NCBI RefSeq assembly: GCF_040054535.1
Contig: NC_090798.1
Coordinates: 2,112,501 to 2,176,500 of the forward strand
Reading direction: 5' to 3'
Origin: Antennarius striatus
Lineage: Eukaryota > Chordata > Actinopteri > Lophiiformes > Antennariidae
Length of the DNA stretch: 64,000 nt
The notes beneath the pieces are model-generated. The model was given only the letters and a program-made list of their open reading frames with translations. It did not search any database and was not told where the DNA came from. This document shows, piece by piece, positions 53,830-64,000 of this stretch. Every line of letters starts with the position of its first letter. Position 1 is the stretch's first letter. The position numbers and the translations under genes were made by a program.

Positions 53830-54575
53830 TCAAGTTTCTGTGTTCCCCTCATGTCCCCACCCCCACCTCCAAAAACATGCGGTTTAGGTGAATTTGTCAC
53901 TCTAAATCAGGGCTGTCAAACTCATTTCACATCAGCATAACAGCTGTCCTCAAAGGGCCAGATGTAACTAATAAATGTAACTAAATGTAACTCAATATAC
54001 TGTAAAATAAATGTAACTACTCCTTAATGTTAAATAACTCTGAATTTATTATTTATTCAAGTTACAAACATTACAGTTGCACAGAAAAAATGTTTTCTTG
54101 TTTCTCTGTTCTAACATAAATTCTATAAAAAAAATTTTTTATAACCTATTGAAGTTATTAACATTACAGTTTAAATTGTCAGGTCATTAAACCCACAGAA
54201 CTCCATCAATCAAGGATCAAACTATCAATGAATAAAGAAAAATAACATCAAACACAAGTTAAAACATGAACTTTGTTCAAAACGTGTTTATCAATGTTAA
54301 ATGGGCTTCATTATTGAATTGTGGGAAATATATTTTTTTGGTCAAAGCACACTTTTGACCTATTTATCTTTGGACACTCTGACCTTTTATGCTCTCACAT
54401 AGGAGTGAGTGTGTCTGTGTGTGTTTTTGTTTGTCTTTCATGTGGCCCAGTCATGAACTGGCATCTTATCTAGGGTGTACCCCCCCTTTTTCCCCCTAGT
54501 CAAGCTGGGATAGGCTCCAGCAACACCCGTGACTCGCATAGTGGATAAGTGGCTGTAAATTGATGGATGGATCTT
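53830..54575 (+). repeat. Dispersed teleost repeat split by a MITE
   Basis: Left part at about 53830-53907 (CCCACCTCCAAAAACATGCGG...GTCACTCTAAAT). Right part at about 54398-54575 (AGGAGTGAGTGTGTCTG...CTGGGATAGGCTCCAGC...ATTGATGGATGG). The two parts join in the order of a repeat that I recognise as common in fish genomes. The class (SINE or LINE tail) is uncertain. A more degraded relative is at 57411-57560. Confidence 0.6.
53908..54397 (+). mobile_element. hAT-type MITE, copy 6 (nested)
   Basis: Starts CAGGGCTGTCAAACTC and contains the family interior. The right end is eroded near GACCTTTTATGCTCTC, so the limit is approximate. It sits inside the dispersed repeat and is therefore the younger of the two. 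Confidence 0.75.
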
Positions 54576-54902
54576 TCTGTCCATTTTAGTCTTATCAATA
54601 TCTATCCAGCATAATATATTGATTGATAATTGGCAACTACAATAAAGGAATACACAAAAAATGGAGGATAATTTAACAACTTTTGTGCAGATTGGGATTT
54701 AAATAATCTCTAATCTTCAGTATCAGTTAATTAAAGAGCATCACTGTTTCCTCATGAGGAACACATTCCTCAGCGTGTCGTTTACAGGAAACTGACAACT
54801 AATTGCTTGAGGATTCTGAAGAAAATGAATTGCATCACAAAATTTGAGTGGGCCTGTCACTGTTTATGTTTTCCAAGGAAATCTCAAGGTCAAATCCGGG
54901 TG

Positions 54903-54909
54903 TATAAAA
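54903..54909 (+). promoter_or_regulatory. TATA box of CXC chemokine gene 1
   Basis: TATAAAA about 140 bp upstream of the ATG at 55042. Confidence 0.55.
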
Positions 54910-55041
54910 ACTGGTAGCCTGAGTTTAAGGCTCATAATCCCACAGCAGGGCAGATTGTTCTAATCTGAGCGAGGACAGGAGGTTTTGACTCTCTTTGAGA
55001 TCCAGCAGATCCTCTCATCAGATCACTCACTGATTTCTACC

Positions 55042-56462
55042 ATGAAGAACATCGCAATCCTCTGCATCTTCCTCCTGGCATGCATGACTGTCAGCCCTTC
55101 TCCAGGTGAGTGTGTGCTGTTTGTCTGGTGGTTTGTTTCTCTATGAGCAGAAAATTAGAACCCATTTTCTTGGATCCATGAAGTTTATTTTGCATAAATC
55201 ACCTGAAGGATTTTGATGAAAATTGCTTGCAGAAACTTGCATGAATGAATTAAGAACCAATAAAATTTTGCTTCGCTCTCTGAGCTTAAAAATCTGAAAA
55301 GACATACTAATAATTCTAGAAAATATTTACACAGTTTTCTTGGGTTTTTTTTCCAGTTATTTTGAGGTGCAAGTGTATAAACACGAGACCAATTGTGAGG
55401 GTTTCTTTCATCGTTAGTGTCCAAGTGCATGATCCTCGTCCATACTGCAATAAGCAGGAAGTCATGTAAGTAATGCAAATGGTTTTTTCCCCTGTAAGAT
55501 TAATAATCTTACATTAGGAAAATTAGGGGTAATTATCTTGTTTTAAAAGTTTTTGCAATTTTTTTTGTCCTGGTCTATTTATTTTTAATTGAAAACATCT
55601 TATTTTAGGATTTGTTAATGAGAAAAATGTTCTTGCTGCACATACAAATCATTTTACTAGGATTAAAGCATTAGCTTGTCCTTATTCAGCTTTTTTTTCT
55701 TGTGCTTTATCTGCTCCTTTTTTTGGCAGATTACAGTGATAAATAAATAAATTAGAACATACATTAATTTTCTATAATTGTTTTGTCATGTTTGATGCAT
55801 TCAATGACAGTAATTTGATTGATTTAACACCTGAACTCTTTTTTTCAGAGTTACAATGAGAAACAGGAAAACATTCTGTCTTGATCCCACGCAAGACTTC
55901 ACCCAACAGATCCTGCGAAGAACTCAACGTAAGTTGGAAGGAAAGCTTTGTTTTTCTTACCTGCTACTTTTCATTTACTATGAATAATTATTTATACTGT
56001 TGGAGAAGAGGGGGGAAAAAAGTGTATGGATGTTTTTCTGCAAGAGGGGAGGTCAGACATTCGTCTCTCTTGGGACAGTAAGCCAAGCGTATTGATTGCA
56101 GTAAATTAAATAGCATGTTTTTTTAATCACGTAAGTATGAAAACGCAACCTAAAGTTAATTATCTGGCTTTCATCCAGTATATTAATGCTCTTTGTTCTC
56201 ATTTATTACATTGGTAAAAAAACAAAACATCTTTCCATTGAGCAACCTGTGATATTTGAGACTTGTGATACAGGTCACAAGCTGATGTTAAGTCATTTTA
56301 AGAGTTGGGAAGCCAACACATTTGGAAACCACTGTTGTAGAGAAGTAATGCTTCAAATTAAACATTGAAACATCTTATTATTATTTCTTCACAGGCAGAA
56401 GGCAAAAAATGAACAACGTGGGACTCACAGCACCAACGGGACCCCCGACAGTATCGTCATAA
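55042..56462 (+). CDS. CXC chemokine 1 (non-ELR)
   Basis: Four exons: 55042-55105, 55357-55465, 55849-55928 and 56395-56462, with intron phases 1, 2 and 1, the classic CXC chemokine layout. They encode 106 aa. A signal peptide covers about residues 1-20 (KNIAILCIFLLACMTVSPS). The mature part has Cys26-x-Cys28, Cys52 and Cys68. The residues before the CXC motif are ILR, so there is no ELR. A basic C-terminal stretch (RRTQRRRQK) fits glycosaminoglycan binding. Resemblance is to the CXCL9-11-like group of fish, but orthology cannot be fixed without a tree. The product should be secreted and attract leukocytes through a CXCR-type receptor (family knowledge). Confidence 0.88.
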
Positions 56463-56482
56463 TTGTGATTATTACTTTTATA

Positions 56483-56488
56483 AATAAA
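56483..56488 (+). terminator. Poly(A) signal of CXC chemokine 1
   Basis: AATAAA about 20 bp past the stop codon. Confidence 0.65.
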
Positions 56489-56519
56489 ATCATTAAAAAG
56501 ATTTCATCCTTGGTTGTTT

Positions 56520-58060
56520 TTTTTATTGAAGAGAGCGTGATTGTTTTGACTGCTTTAAAAAAAAAAGGAGACCATACAACTGAAAGAATTAAAATTGTTT
56601 CACTTCCTTTGTTCAGATTGACGCAGTAATTTGTGAAAGTGAGAAATATTTAGTCACAACTCTGTTGGCACTGAAATGACAAGGGTCCCAGAAATAAACT
56701 ATTCACATTTTTTAACAAAAACCACTAAGACTTTTTAAGTTTATGTATATGCTGATGACATGAGTTTATTTCTTCATATTGAATCCACTATTTACTAAGA
56801 CTAGGTTATTTATGTCGCTTGGATTTCTTCTTCTACCAGCAGATACACATGACTTCCTCTTTTCGGTGCTGGTCATGACCTGCAGTTTGGTTAGTTATTG
56901 AGACACAGTGTTCTACGTCTGATGACATTTATTTTGAACATTTTGAAGAAGCTTATTTCGAGATAAATAATTATATTTGACCGCATATTCATTTATAGAG
57001 GTCAGGGGCACATCACATCTGTCATCTTTCATTTTGTGCAGTTATTTGAAATGTAATTCAAACTGGCATTAAATAACGTTGACTTTTGCAGAAATGTGAA
57101 TTAAGGTTTGTAGTGGTGTAATGTTCTCTCCCATAGAGACACATGTGTTTAAGGATAATGTACTAAAACAGCAATAGCTCTAACCATGTGACATGACTGA
57201 TGATGAGGTGAGAATTATAATAAATCTGAAGAATGTGAACGATTGAAATGTTTTTCCTTCTTATTCTTAATAAACAACCAACATATTGTGTTGATATTTT
57301 CTAAACACACAGACAAAGGTGCTGTTTTATTAATTAATTAATTAATTAATTATTATTTTATTTATTTTTTAAATTATTTTTATTTTTACTATTATTTTTA
57401 TTTATTTTCATTTTTTATCCGGGTTCTCCTGCTTCCTCCCACCTCCAAAAACAAGCAGCTTAGGTGATTTAATCATTCGATAAGTCAGTTGGGATCGGCT
57501 CCAGGAGCCCCCATAATCCACAAAGGCGGGGGATGTGGAGAAGAAGATGAATAGATGCACATTGTTGGGGCCGTGCTGCTTTGGTTTAGAAACAAAATCC
57601 ATTTAAAGGAACCACAAAGATGTTTTTCAAACGATGGTCATGCTGAGTTACGCCGTCAGCGTCGTACCGTCAGGTCGCCTTGTGACTTTACACGATAACA
57701 AACTTTTTTACAGTTAAAACCCAAAGATCTGATGAAGACACATGGCTTCAATCGCACAAGACTGTCTACACTGTGGTCAGTCCGTCTGAAATCCTGTAGA
57801 ATTTTTTTTTAAAAAGGACTGGTTTGGATCCACGACTAAATCAAAATCACTCAAAAATCAAAATCACTCAGTGACCTGATTGATCTTCAGGTGGTCAAAG
57901 ATCTTTTAACACGATTTAACAAACACACAAATACTAAAGACGTGATTGAAGACGTGATTATCAGAGTAATATCCATCCATCCATCCATCATCCATCCATC
58001 ATCCATCCATCCATCATCTACAACTTTTGCAGAACTTAGTTGCAAAAATTTGTAATAGAT
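56520..58060. other. Intergenic region between the chemokine genes
   Basis: No gene is visible. It holds an (AATT)n-like tract near 57331-57350, a degraded copy of the dispersed repeat at 57411-57560 and CCAT-rich sequence at 57970-58020. Confidence 0.55.
57411..57560 (+). repeat. Degraded copy of the dispersed teleost repeat
   Basis: CTCCCACCTCCAAAAACAAG...CAGTTGGGATCGGCTCCAGG...ATGAATAGATG follows the order of the copy at 53830-54575, with a large internal gap. Confidence 0.55.
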
Positions 58061-58436
<376 letters not shown>

Positions 58437-58528
58437 TGGATAAACCTCAGTGGGGCCTCTGGTTTCTCCCTACAACCACCATCCCATGACTACCTTCTGC
58501 TGCACATGTGAACGCTGCACAATGAAAC

Positions 58529-58579
58529 CAACACACACACACACACACACACACAGACACACACACATACACACATACA
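58529..58579. repeat. (CA)n microsatellite
   Basis: Interrupted CA array in the upstream region of CXC chemokine 2. Confidence 0.88.
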
Positions 58580-58726
58580 GTATATAGTAAGTTTTTTTTT
58601 TCTCTCTCAAACATCCCCGACTGAAGCTCACGTGGACCACATGACCGCCTGGAGAGTATTTAACGTGTCTCAATAGCTGGATGATATCATCGAAGGGAAG
58701 GACGTGAACAAGCCTCTGCACACAAG

Positions 58727-59733
58727 ATGAAGCTCTGCATCCTGCTCCTGCTCAGCCTCCTGCTCGTCTTCGTCCATGGTAAGAGCTCAGTGGGGAGACG
58801 GCAGAAGACTGATGGGGGTTCATGCACATCAGACATTAAATTAGAAAAACTTTTATTTCGAAAATTCAAAGCAGGAATGAAGATAAATGATGATTAATGC
58901 ACTATTCTTATTAATTTGAAACAAAATAAAGACACAAAAAGAAGATGAGGTAACTCGGATGAAATAAGTTTATCCGTTAAGTTTTAGCATCGTATGAAAA
59001 AAAATTGAAGTCCGTCTTCAATGTGCAATTTGTAGTGAAATGACGACAGCAACAATCATTGATTGCGATGCTGATTTTGAAGATGTTTTGCACCGGGATG
59101 AGAAACTGTAGTCATATTTAACATGAACAAAAGCTGATCTCTAAGGAACGTAATAAATCAATCATTTGGGGACATCTGATTTCATGTTAAAGATGATTTT
59201 AAGGTTTTTCCCTCAAGTTGATCCTCTTTTTTCGGGCAAACATTCAACACTGTCCTCCTCAGAGGGAGGTGTTGTCAACAGAGGAAACAGTCGTGGAGTC
59301 TTTGGGTCACCTTTTCAGTTACCTTTCATTATAAATGAGATGTGGGGTCCTGACTGAGCGTCTGTTGCAGGCATGCCGCCGAACACCCGCTGTCGGTGCC
59401 TCCAGGTGGAGTCCAGGATCATCCCTCCTGACAGCCTCAAGAGCATCAAGCTCTACAAGGAAGGGGCCCACTGTCCAGACACAGAGGTCATGTAAGTCAA
59501 ACCGATGACATCACAATATGAGTTTATTGATTTAACATCATAATATTTCTTTATAATGTCTCTAAAATGTTTGTTTTTTTCTCTCGATGCTTCTGAGCAG
59601 AGCGCAGCTGGTGAACGGGGATAAGGTCTGCCTGGACCCTCGCTCCTCCTGGGTGAAGAAGCTCCTCCGCTTCGTTCTTCAGAAGAAAGTTAAACAAGCA
59701 GCGGCAGCTCCAAAGAAGACCGAAAAAATGTGA
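58727..59733 (+). CDS. CXC chemokine 2 (non-ELR)
   Basis: Three exons: 58727-58778, 59371-59491 and 59601-59733, encoding 101 aa. Residues 1 to about 18 form a leucine-rich signal peptide (KLCILLLLSLLLVFVHG). Cys25-x-Cys27, Cys52 and Cys68 lie at spacings identical or nearly identical to those of the first chemokine. The residues before CXC are NTR, so it is non-ELR. The family signature KLYKEGAHCPDTEVIA...VCLDP is clear, and the tail is lysine-rich. Introns 1 and 2 have phases 1 and 2 as usual, but the third intron of typical CXC genes is absent. It probably arose with its neighbour as a tandem pair. CXCL11-like fish chemokines are the closest fit I recognise. Confidence 0.9.
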
Positions 59734-59802
59734 TGCAAAGGCAAAGGCCGCGTCGCCATGACGACACAGAAAGCTCACTCAGAGCTGTGCATCTTACTTT
59801 AA

Positions 59803-59808
59803 ATAAAA
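59803..59808 (+). terminator. Poly(A) signal of CXC chemokine 2
   Basis: AATAAA about 70 bp past the stop codon. Confidence 0.6.
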
Positions 59809-59829
59809 AAATAGCACGAGGTAACAGTT

Positions 59830-61050
59830 TGTGCAGCTTTAACAGCTTTATGTTTTCTTTATTTCTCTGAATTTTTCTTCTTGTTGTTTTATCCTAAATG
59901 ATTCACACAAAATATGTTAATCTTAATTTTCTCTACTTTTTTTTTTTTTTTTTTTTAAATACGCAAAATTCATGCAATGATGGGAAGGGAATGTGAATTT
60001 AGCCATCAGCTAAAGTAAAAGTTGAGAATTGTAAATTATTTATCTGGTCAGTTGTATTTTGTTTCACATATTCACATGAAATGTTCAAATAAAAAAAAAA
60101 ACAATGCAAAAATAACGACTGATTCATTACTCTGTGACAGATATATAAGCTATAAGATTATGTACTGCTTTAAGCATGAATAAATAAATTTTCAAAAGTT
60201 AACTATGGCTTTTCTTGCATTTAATAATACATTCATGAGCAGGTGGGCTATATTTCAGCTTTACTCGACTTTGCCCTGATTACAAATGTGTTCTTTAGCC
60301 AAACACACACTTTTAATATCATGATAAATCCACACTGGGAGGTGATGACTGGTGGGACGTCTTCACGTCCAGTAAAACCAGTCGTTCTTCCAGAGAAAAC
60401 AAACAAATCTGGCAGCACTGCTTACATTAATGTCCATTTATCTGCAGGGAGACGTGTCCTAATGGGATTAATGAGTCGGTTATCTTTGATAAGTCCCAAC
60501 AGACTGAATGCATCTCGTCTCATCAAGCAGTGGACCCCCCTCGTCCCCCCCCTCAAATAATAAACATCACTGATCCGTTCCAAACTTTGACTCTGTGAAC
60601 TGGAAATAACACTCGCTGAAAGAGTCAACACAAATATGTTCTGCAGAATTTTAGACAAAATCCAATCAAGGGAGATGCAAGTTGACAAAAAAATTGTTCT
60701 TCGCTGCCAATTTTGTCTCATTTTTTCAGCTCATACGAGTCAGATTAAGCAATAAACCACTCGAGTGAAGTGATGCTAAATGTTGGCTGCGACACTGTAA
60801 AGTAGAAAAGACGATGAGACACTTCTGACATCACTACAGTACAAACAAAGCTGTCCTCCAATGCAAACAGCCTGTCTGAATAATTTGATAAATGAATATA
60901 AAGTTCACTGATTCACAAGAACAAAAACACATTTTTTAAAAAAAATTACAAAGAACATAAATCAGCTGATTTAATAGTTTAATTAAAGTTAATAAATAAA
61001 ACTAAACAGTGTTCATTCATGTTGAAATGAAAAAAAGGGTGAGTTGTTTT
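59830..61050. other. Convergent intergenic region
   Basis: AT-rich with poly-T and poly-A runs; no gene is visible. Possible trmt10b poly(A) signals on the minus strand (ATTAAA at 60978-60983 and 60970-60975) lie here. Confidence 0.55.
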
Positions 61051-61053
61051 TTT

Positions 61054-63982
61054 TTAGGATGACTGAGTCTGAGTCGATGCTGACTGGACAGACGGCGGTG
61101 GGGAAGCTTCGGGTGCGACCACATAACCCTTCCCCTGAGGGAACCAAGACTGAAAGGCTTCCATCCAACTGTTGGTGCAACGGAACGTCAACAAGATGTC
61201 AAACACTGCAGACAGAGAAAAGTGTTAAGAACAATAAAAAACACATTGGATTCAGTCATCGTCCAAAAAAAAACAAAAAAAAAGACGGGTTTTCACTCGC
61301 CTTGATTGACAGCCAGGATCTTAGAGTGAAAATTCTTGGCGTTGTTTCTCTTCACCATGAACTCGTCTATCGGTAATCTCGCCGTGTGAACGCTCAACTC
61401 TCTGGCTCTTGAGAGACTCAACTTCTGCATAATACATTACAAAAAAAAAATCAATTTTTGTTTTTGGATATCAGTGAGAAGGGACGCTGGGTTTTCTTTG
61501 GCCTGAAAAAGCAATCATCTCGAATTCACTGATGGATTCAATGCCGTGTGGGAGCCATACCTTCTGGATGCTCTCATCCACGAGGCCGCCAAGAACGTAC
61601 ACCTTGTCATCTTCGATGGTTTCTAACGCTGAAACAAAAGAAAGCATGAAAATAATAATAAAAATACTATATCGTGTCATATTTTGCTATTACTTGTAAA
61701 ATCATAAATTAACTAACGTATGTTTACTATATAACCTCAATCCTCACGGGTGGTTCAGATAGTTTATCACACTCTGCATTCTTGACCCTACACCCATGTA
61801 TTCTTGTCACCGCATGGCCAAGCATTGCTCTTAGATGATTTGTTATCCACCAGATGTTTTCATTTACCGGTACTCAGAACCAGGTTCAGATCAGGACTGA
61901 GGCTCAACAATTTTACATTGATGTTAAAGGTCACAATGAAACACTCCTAGAAAGAAAACATGAATATTCCTATTGTTCTCTCACATCTCTTCACCAGCCT
62001 CCTGCTTGTGTGAACTGACTCTCAGAGCTCTGGATTAAATTACAAAAACAAATCTTTGTTTTCTAAGTACTTATTCTCGCTTCAGAAGAAGTATTTTTTT
62101 TCCTTATTCAGTAGAGAGAGATTTTCCAAGACATATATAGAAAGGAAAAACTAAGGGGAAGACCATCAATATAGACACAAAAATAAGATATAATTACACA
62201 TTTTCTTGTGTTTTATTGTGTATACATTACAAAATATGTACTAGTTAACTTTGTTTGTTGTGCTAATGTTAGCAGTTCCAGGTAGGTTTGGACAAATCAG
62301 GGACGGGGAGTAATGATCCCTCTGCTGGCCAGAATATATACAGTACTTAGACTACTGTATATGTGATACACTTAATTCAATTGGAAATTTTGCATATCAA
62401 TAAAATGTAAAGGATTGTCCAATCTGTGAAGCTTTTTTTAATTAAATGCTGTTAAAACAAACCTTCATCAGCATCTGGTGTGAGGTAGACAACGGTTTCA
62501 GGAGGGAAAAGGTCCAGACAGCTTTCTTCTGTTATTTCAATCTGAAAAATTACAACAATCAGACTCAAATACGGAAGAAGAGACAGAAAAACTACATTGA
62601 TATATGCACAAAAAATAATTTTAATTATCACTAATAAAGTTTGAATAAAGGGCTTTCCATCCGGTTGGGTCGTTTCAGCAGTATGTGTGTGTGTGAGTGT
62701 GCGACATTTAAAATTGTTTATCTTCAGGATGTAATCGAACAATAATCACCACATAGTTCAGGAAGCCATCGTTCATTCGGAGACACTCTCTGTAGAGACG
62801 GCTGTCTTCTCTCAGGTCTGTTAGGAACAGGTGAAACGGTTGCGTTGCTTTCTTGTTCGAGCCGTAAAGTCTTCTCAACTGGCCGGCTAGTCGACTTATT
62901 TCCTGAACCAGAATAAAAATACTCAGTTAGCTGGAGTAACGCCGAGCAGGAGACCACAGTTTGAACCACAAACAGCTGCTTTATGCTGAGACCTACCTTG
63001 TCGGACATGATGTCTGTCATACTCAGGTCGACGCACAGTTTGATCCCTGTGGATTGAGCTTCCACTAAACGCTCTTTGGTGATTGCTTTCATGACCCGTT
63101 TGGTAAATTGAGGATGATGTCCATAAACGCCTGCAAGACAAAAACAGGGGGACAGTGTTAGTTCTGGTTGTTAAAGCTCTAGAGTGAAATATAAACTAGA
63201 AAATCTTGAGTTTCTTCATTTGATAGATACCAGCCTGCTCCTGGTTGTTTTTTCTCCTTTGCTTCTCTTCTTTCCTCTTGCTTTTCTTCGTTGCCAGCTG
63301 CCTCTCCCAGTTACGCTGCTTTCGCAACACATTCCTCTGTTCATCAAATAAGCAAGTAAACAATCAACAGTGCGGAATAACTCCAGACATCCACTGGTTT
63401 TTGGAGGATATCACCAAAACAGTTTCATCTATCCATTTAGTAAAAGAACATGTCTTGATTTTTAAGTACAAACCCAGGCATATGTATAAATTTCAGATTC
63501 TCCTTCAGCTTGCTGTTTACGAATTTTCCATCTGGTTTAAAGTGCTTTTAAACTGTGTTTAAAATCCCGCTGAAACTCATGAGGAATTATGTTTTACACA
63601 CACAATAATCCTGTAATTTGGAGATATGAGCTTTTTACCCCAAAAAGACACACAAGATTAATATGCTTTTAACTGTAGATCTTCTGTGTCTTTAACTAAC
63701 TTCAAACTTATCAAACTTTTCCCAACGACGATCATTATTACTGTTCTATTACATGTGAGAAAATTTATAATTAGGTATCAATGAAAGAAATAGTCAGTTT
63801 TTGGGTACTCTAATGATTAATTAAGCCTCGACACTTGGATCCCACGTCACCTAGAGAGGATTTAAGGTTATTTTTTGTTAACTTACTGAATGAGCTTCCC
63901 CTTCTCTCACTGGCCTGCATTCCCCGACATCTGTCTCCAAGTTTATGTGAAGGAAATCCACCATTTCCGAAACTTCGTTCAT
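61054..63982 (-). CDS. trmt10b: tRNA methyltransferase 10 homolog B
   Basis: Eight coding exons on the minus strand: 63982-63887, 63336-63231, 63130-62997, 62902-62750, 62541-62463, 61628-61561, 61424-61301 and 61205-61054. They close in frame to 303 aa (human TRMT10B has 316). The frame stays open upstream to the window edge, so the first Met is probable, not proven. A basic helix (NWERQLATKKSKRKEEKQ) precedes the SPOUT methyltransferase domain, which shows KLCVDLSMTDIMSDKE, YLTPDADE and KVYVLGGLVDESIQK. The last of these is the cofactor-binding knot region and is diagnostic of the B paralogue. The family uses S-adenosylmethionine to methylate N1 of purine 9 in tRNAs. The seventh intron begins GC rather than GT (AAG|GCGAGT). 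Confidence 0.93.
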
Positions 63983-64000
63983 CTGGATTTCAGACGTATT

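Larger units (their letters stand above)
52600..54890. other. Intergenic region with a nested repeat
   Basis: AT-rich with no gene. The right half contains a dispersed repeat interrupted by a hAT-type MITE. Confidence 0.6.

Overview
The window looks like a stretch of teleost fish nuclear genome, probably a percomorph-type fish (inferred from gene content and repeat style, not from a search). It has spliced vertebrate genes with canonical GT-AG introns, very long (CA)n/(TG)n microsatellites, fish-type non-autonomous DNA transposons and AT-rich intergenic DNA. I see no bacterial, phage, CRISPR or retroviral structure. Exon boundaries were set by hand from splice signals and reading frame; every multi-exon model listed closes in frame.

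Layout. 1-10.4 kb is mostly non-coding: a tRNA-Leu(CAG) gene at 2821, several CA/TG arrays, a small palindromic MITE at 7615 and a few stretches that resemble conserved non-coding DNA. 10.7-13.3 kb (+) is tex261, a six-exon ER-Golgi membrane protein. 16.0-17.9 kb (-) is ankrd53, six exons, ending tail-to-tail with tex261. 18-35.6 kb has no recognisable gene; it holds microsatellites, three hAT-type MITEs and a second palindromic MITE. 35.7-42.7 kb (-) carries two AIG1/GIMAP-type GTPase genes. The downstream one is an unusually large single-exon protein with an N-terminal G domain, about 1,100 residues of coiled coil and a second, degenerate G domain at the C-terminus. Two hAT MITEs lie between the pair.

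45.6-52.5 kb (+) is a coagulation factor XIII A-type transglutaminase (742 aa, catalytic triad at exact family spacing, activation-peptide Pro-Arg|Gly site). 55.0-56.5 kb and 58.7-59.7 kb (+) are two small CXC chemokine genes, the second just downstream of a GACA/GATA (Bkm-like) block of about 380 bp. 61.05-63.98 kb (-) is trmt10b, a tRNA G9 methyltransferase with eight coding exons, one of whose introns uses a GC donor.

Together the right half is enriched for blood and immune functions (GIMAP GTPases, factor XIII A, CXC chemokines), next to housekeeping genes (tex261, trmt10b). The most unusual object is the giant two-G-domain GIMAP-like coiled-coil protein.
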